The position numbers and the translations under genes are program-made. Below are positions 5,385-8,393 of a stretch of 8,393 nt of DNA, in pieces (positions within the stretch are counted from its first letter, which is position 1; each line of letters begins with the position of its first letter). Location: the NCBI GenBank assembly GCA_006227965.1, contig SBFL01000264.1, positions 1 to 8,393 of the forward strand. Reading direction: 5' to 3'. Below the pieces are notes generated by a model, which made no database searches, was not told the origin of the DNA, and worked only from the letters and a program-made list of their open reading frames with translations. Source of the stretch: Bacteroidota bacterium (GTDB lineage Bacteria; Bacteroidota; Bacteroidia; Flavobacteriales; Flavobacteriaceae).

Positions 5385-8300
5385 TTAAAGGGTTAAATAG
5401 TTGATCTGCAAGATGATTTCGTTGTATCGCTGGAGTTGTTCGAGGTAATCCAGGCTTATTTCATAACCGTTCTCCAGGCTCTGGATATACTGGAAAAAAT
5501 CGATCTCCCCGTTCTTAAAACTGCTCGCTGCCGTCCGGAGGATCTCCTCGGAAAGCGTCAGGCCTTCCTCCTCGAAGTACAGTAGTGCCTTCTCCTGTTG
5601 TTCCCGTGCGGCCCGGAGCTGCCTGATTTTGGCAGAAAGCCGCCTTTGATAATCCTGCTGCTGGTCGGTAAAGGCATCTGCCGTCAGGCGGGCAGCCCGG
5701 ATCCGGGCTGTCTGCCCGTTGAACAGGACAGGGATCTTCAGGCCAACCATATATCCGGTAAGGGCCTGGTCTGCACGGCCATTGTTACTTTGAAAATACT
5801 GCAGGGTGAGGCCCGGGAACAAATTCTGCTGCTCCAGCCGGTATTGTTTCTCCAAAGCCAGAAGGCGGTTTTCGTACTGGTCCAGTTCCGGAAGTATTTC
5901 CATATCGGGCAATTCCGTCATCATGCGCGCAGGAGCAGGAGCAGCCAGCATTCGTGTGCTGTCCTCCTGTACGAAGGACAGAATGACCCCTCTGAGCATT
6001 CGGGTTTGGGTCCGGAACTTCTCGAGCTGAATATTTAATTGGCGGGATTTCGAGGTTGCGGTTGCCTTCTCGAGGTAGTTCGTGGCCCCCAGTTCAAAGC
6101 GGCGTTCTGCAGCCCTGGCAAACCGGCTGTAGAGGCTGTCCAACCGCTGGTAGATCCGTATTTTTTCGGAAGCGATAAGGTACTGGTTGTACAGGGTGCT
6201 CAATTCCCGGAACAGGTCCTTCCTTCGGATATCGTAGTTGTTTTTTTCACCCTGGGCCAGATAGTTCTGAACCTGCCTGCGCGTGGTGTAGACGGTTGGA
6301 AATTCAAGCTCCTGGCGCACGCCCAGGACATTGAGTGACTGGTCGTTGTAACGGTTTGCCTCATCCCGGTTGTAAAAGAATTCAGATTTGCCAAAGTCCC
6401 AGGCTGTTCCCCTTCTTGCCTCGGCCGCCTCCCAGGATTTATAGGCAGCCTGCAGCCCCGTGTTCCTGGTTTCCGCCAGTTCCAGAAGCTCATTCAGGTC
6501 CAGGGGCTTTTCCTGTCCTTGCATTGGGAAACCGGGGGCTAACAGGAGTGCGATCAACCCGGCCTTTCCTGCAGCAGACTTCAGGGAAGGCCTTCCCTTC
6601 CCCTCCTTGCTGAAGAGGGCGTATAGGACGGGCAAAACCACAAGGGTCAGCAGCGTGGCAGTGACCAGTCCTCCGATTACAACCGTGGCCAGGGGCCTTT
6701 GTACCTCGGCTCCCGCACCCCATGAGACCGCCATGGGCAAAAATCCCAGGGCTGCCGCTGAGGCTGTCAGGATAACGGCCCGAAGACGGTCCTGTGCCCC
6801 CTGCATTACCATGGATTCCATGTCTTTAAAAGATTCTCTTTTCAGGTCTTTGATGTGCTCGATCATGACAATTCCGTTAAGTACTGCAATACCAAAAAGG
6901 GCGATGAAGCCGACCCCTGCAGAAATACTGAAGGGCATGTCCCGTAGCCATAGCAGCAAAACGCCTCCCACTGCCGAAAGGGGAATGGCTGAAAAAATGA
7001 TCAGGGTATCCCTCAGGGAACTGAAGGCGAAATACAGCATTATGAATATGAGCAACAGGGCCACAGGTACCGCCACCATGAGCCGGGCCTTGGCCGTCTG
7101 CAGGTTCTCAAACTGTCCTCCGTATGTAATGTAGTATCCCACGGGCAATTGCACATGCTCTTCAATGAGGACGTGGAGGTCGTCCACAACCGACTGCAGG
7201 TCCCGGTCCCTCACGTTGATTCCCACTACAATCCGGCGGCGTGTATCATCCCTGGAGATTTTGGCCGCACCTTTGCGGAAGCTGATGTCGGCCACCTCAT
7301 CCAGGGGGACTTTGCCGCCCCCGGGGGTGTCCAGATAGAGCTCCTGCAGGTTGTCCACATCTTTCCGGTGCGCTTCATCCAGTCGGACCACAAGGTCGAA
7401 CCGCTTTTCCCCTTCGAAGACATTCCCAACGGCCTTTCCCGCAAAGGCCATGGAAATCACCTCATTTACGTCAGCAATGTGCAGGCCGTATCGCGAGATT
7501 TTGCCCCGGTCATAGGTCACCTGCATTTGCGGCAGCCCCTCCACTTTTTCCACGGTAATATCTGCTGCCCCGGGGACCTGCTCAGCCAGGGCCCTGATTT
7601 CCTCCCCTTTCTTTGCCAGGATGCTGAGGTCTTCCCCGAAGACCTTTACGGCTATATCGGCCCGCACCCCGGTGATCAGCTCATTGAACCTCATTTCGAT
7701 GGGTTGTGTAAATTCCACTTCCATTCCGGGGATCACGGACAGAGCTTCCTTAAACCGGTTTGCCAGCCCATCCTTGGTTTTGGCAGACACCCATTCCTTT
7801 TTGGGCCTCAGGGTGATGATCACATCGCTTTCCTCCATGCTCATCGGGTCGGTAGGGACTTCGGCAGCACCGATACGGGTTACTACCTGGTCTACTTCAG
7901 GGAACTGTTCGATCAGAATTTTCTCGATCTGGGTGGTGGTTTCTATGGTCTTGCCCAGGCTCGTTCCTGTTTTTAGCACCGGCTGGATCACAAAGTCCCC
8001 CTCGTCCAGGGTGGGGATGAATTCGCCCCCCATCCTGGAAAACAGGAAAACAGTAAAAAGCAGGATTCCACCGGCGATCCCGAGGACCAGGTTTTTATGC
8101 CTCATGGCCCAGGCAATGGTAGGGCGGTACAGGGCATTGAGTCGATTTATAAGACGGACCGAAGGATTCTTTTCGGGGTTTTTGACCGGTTTCAGGAACC
8201 AGGAGGACATGACCGGGACGTAAGTAAAACAGAGGATCATGGCACCGATAAGGGCGAAGCTGAAAGTCATTGCCATGGGCCGGAACATCTTTCCTTCCAC

Positions 8301-8393
8301 CCCGCTCAGGGAGAGGATGGGGATAAAGACGATCAGAATGATCAACTGTCCGAAAACTGCTGAGTTCATCAGTTTGGATGCCCCCTGCTGGGT
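5385..8393 (-). CDS. CzcA-type heavy-metal RND pump fused to a TolC-type outer-membrane channel (5' end cut off)
   Basis: The coding frame runs off the right edge, leaving 1002 residues of a protein that should total roughly 1400-1450. Numbering from the Met codon at 8367-8369: membrane segments lie at 6-24, 33-58, 93-110, 431-450, 454-475, 481-505, 531-550 and 559-586, with the second large periplasmic loop at 111-430. That loop has the HME-RND signatures GGEFIPTLDEGDF (114-126) and EFTQPIEMRFNELITGVRAD (219-238). The latter matches CzcA (Zn/Co/Cd proton antiporter) more than CusA, whose three copper-binding Met positions appear here as non-Met. TM4 with its proton-relay residues is outside the window. 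After TM12 come a basic linker (588-602), a signal-like hydrophobic piece (603-618) and a TolC-type domain (620-994) with two long coiled-coil repeats and QELEFPTVYTTRRQ. The stop is TAA at 5385-5387; the adaptor starts 11 bases later. Cation efflux driven by proton influx is the expected role. Confidence 0.93.
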   Translation of the reverse strand, partial: TQQGASKLMNSAVFGQLIILIVFIPILSLSGVEGKMFRPMAMTFSFALIGAMILCFTYVPVMSSWFLKPVKNPEKNPSVRLINRLNALYRPTIAWAMRHKNLVLGIAGGILLFTVFLFSRMGGEFIPTLDEGDFVIQPVLKTGTSLGKTIETTTQIEKILIEQFPEVDQVVTRIGAAEVPTDPMSMEESDVIITLRPKKEWVSAKTKDGLANRFKEALSVIPGMEVEFTQPIEMRFNELITGVRADIAVKVFGEDLSILAKKGEEIRALAEQVPGAADITVEKVEGLPQMQVTYDRGKISRYGLHIADVNEVISMAFAGKAVGNVFEGEKRFDLVVRLDEAHRKDVDNLQELYLDTPGGGKVPLDEVADISFRKGAAKISRDDTRRRIVVGINVRDRDLQSVVDDLHVLIEEHVQLPVGYYITYGGQFENLQTAKARLMVAVPVALLLIFIMLYFAFSSLRDTLIIFSAIPLSAVGGVLLLWLRDMPFSISAGVGFIALFGIAVLNGIVMIEHIKDLKRESFKDMESMVMQGAQDRLRAVILTASAAALGFLPMAVSWGAGAEVQRPLATVVIGGLVTATLLTLVVLPVLYALFSKEGKGRPSLKSAAGKAGLIALLLAPGFPMQGQEKPLDLNELLELAETRNTGLQAAYKSWEAAEARRGTAWDFGKSEFFYNRDEANRYNDQSLNVLGVRQELEFPTVYTTRRQVQNYLAQGEKNNYDIRRKDLFRELSTLYNQYLIASEKIRIYQRLDSLYSRFARAAERRFELGATNYLEKATATSKSRQLNIQLEKFRTQTRMLRGVILSFVQEDSTRMLAAPAPARMMTELPDMEILPELDQYENRLLALEKQYRLEQQNLFPGLTLQYFQSNNGRADQALTGYMVGLKIPVLFNGQTARIRAARLTADAFTDQQQDYQRRLSAKIRQLRAAREQQEKALLYFEEEGLTLSEEILRTAASSFKNGEIDFFQYIQSLENGYEISLDYLEQLQRYNEIILQINYLTL

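Noticed and set aside
6460..7134. Plus-strand open frame opposite pump TM8-TM12 and the linker
   Set aside because: It is a Ser/Arg-rich shadow of the minus-strand frame with no domain and no start-site support.
7149..7976. Long plus-strand open frame (275 codons) opposite the RND pump
   Set aside because: It is antisense to a strongly conserved pump domain, rich in His, Pro and Phe in an irregular pattern, with no recognisable domain. It reflects codon bias of the real gene.

Overview
The window looks like chromosomal DNA of a Bacteroidota bacterium, most likely a moderately GC-rich member of the Flavobacteriia (about half G+C by eye; genus not determinable from this alone). The reasons are exported proteins whose signal peptides end in Ala-Gln, short lipoprotein signals ending in Ser-Cys or Ala-Cys, a heavy-metal RND pump fused in one chain to its outer-membrane channel, and little use of strong Shine-Dalgarno sites. 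Nothing indicates a phage, plasmid or transposon. I found no RNA genes, CRISPR array or insertion sequence.

Layout: (1) 2-211 (+) is the last 69 codons of an outer-membrane beta-barrel protein. (2) It converges on 284-880 (-), a secreted DinB-like protein. (3) Upstream of that on the same strand lies 1002-1550 (-), a secreted SYLF/Ysc84-domain protein with its own UUCG-loop terminator at 949-977, so the two minus-strand genes are probably transcribed separately. (4) A divergent intergenic region (1551-1708) leads to 1709-4084 (+), a penicillin-acylase-family lipoprotein (Ntn hydrolase) with an intact catalytic set. (5) That gene converges on a heavy-metal efflux operon read on the minus strand. 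The operon runs from the right edge: 5385-8393 is the C-terminal 1002 residues of a CzcA-type RND pump fused to a TolC-type channel, and 11 bases later comes the periplasmic adaptor, 4214-5373.

Pump and adaptor would together make a complete tripartite exporter (inner-membrane pump, adaptor, outer-membrane channel) from two genes. The adaptor, however, is broken by a frameshift near 5067-5076, inside its lipoyl-like domain. The two halves overlap by four bases (GTGA). The rest of the adaptor is well preserved, so this is either a very recent mutation or a sequence error.

The genes are largely of known families. The points most worth a second look are the pump-channel fusion with a signal-peptide-like joint, the adaptor frameshift, and the export of a DinB-fold protein. 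I did not find a convincing undescribed system here.
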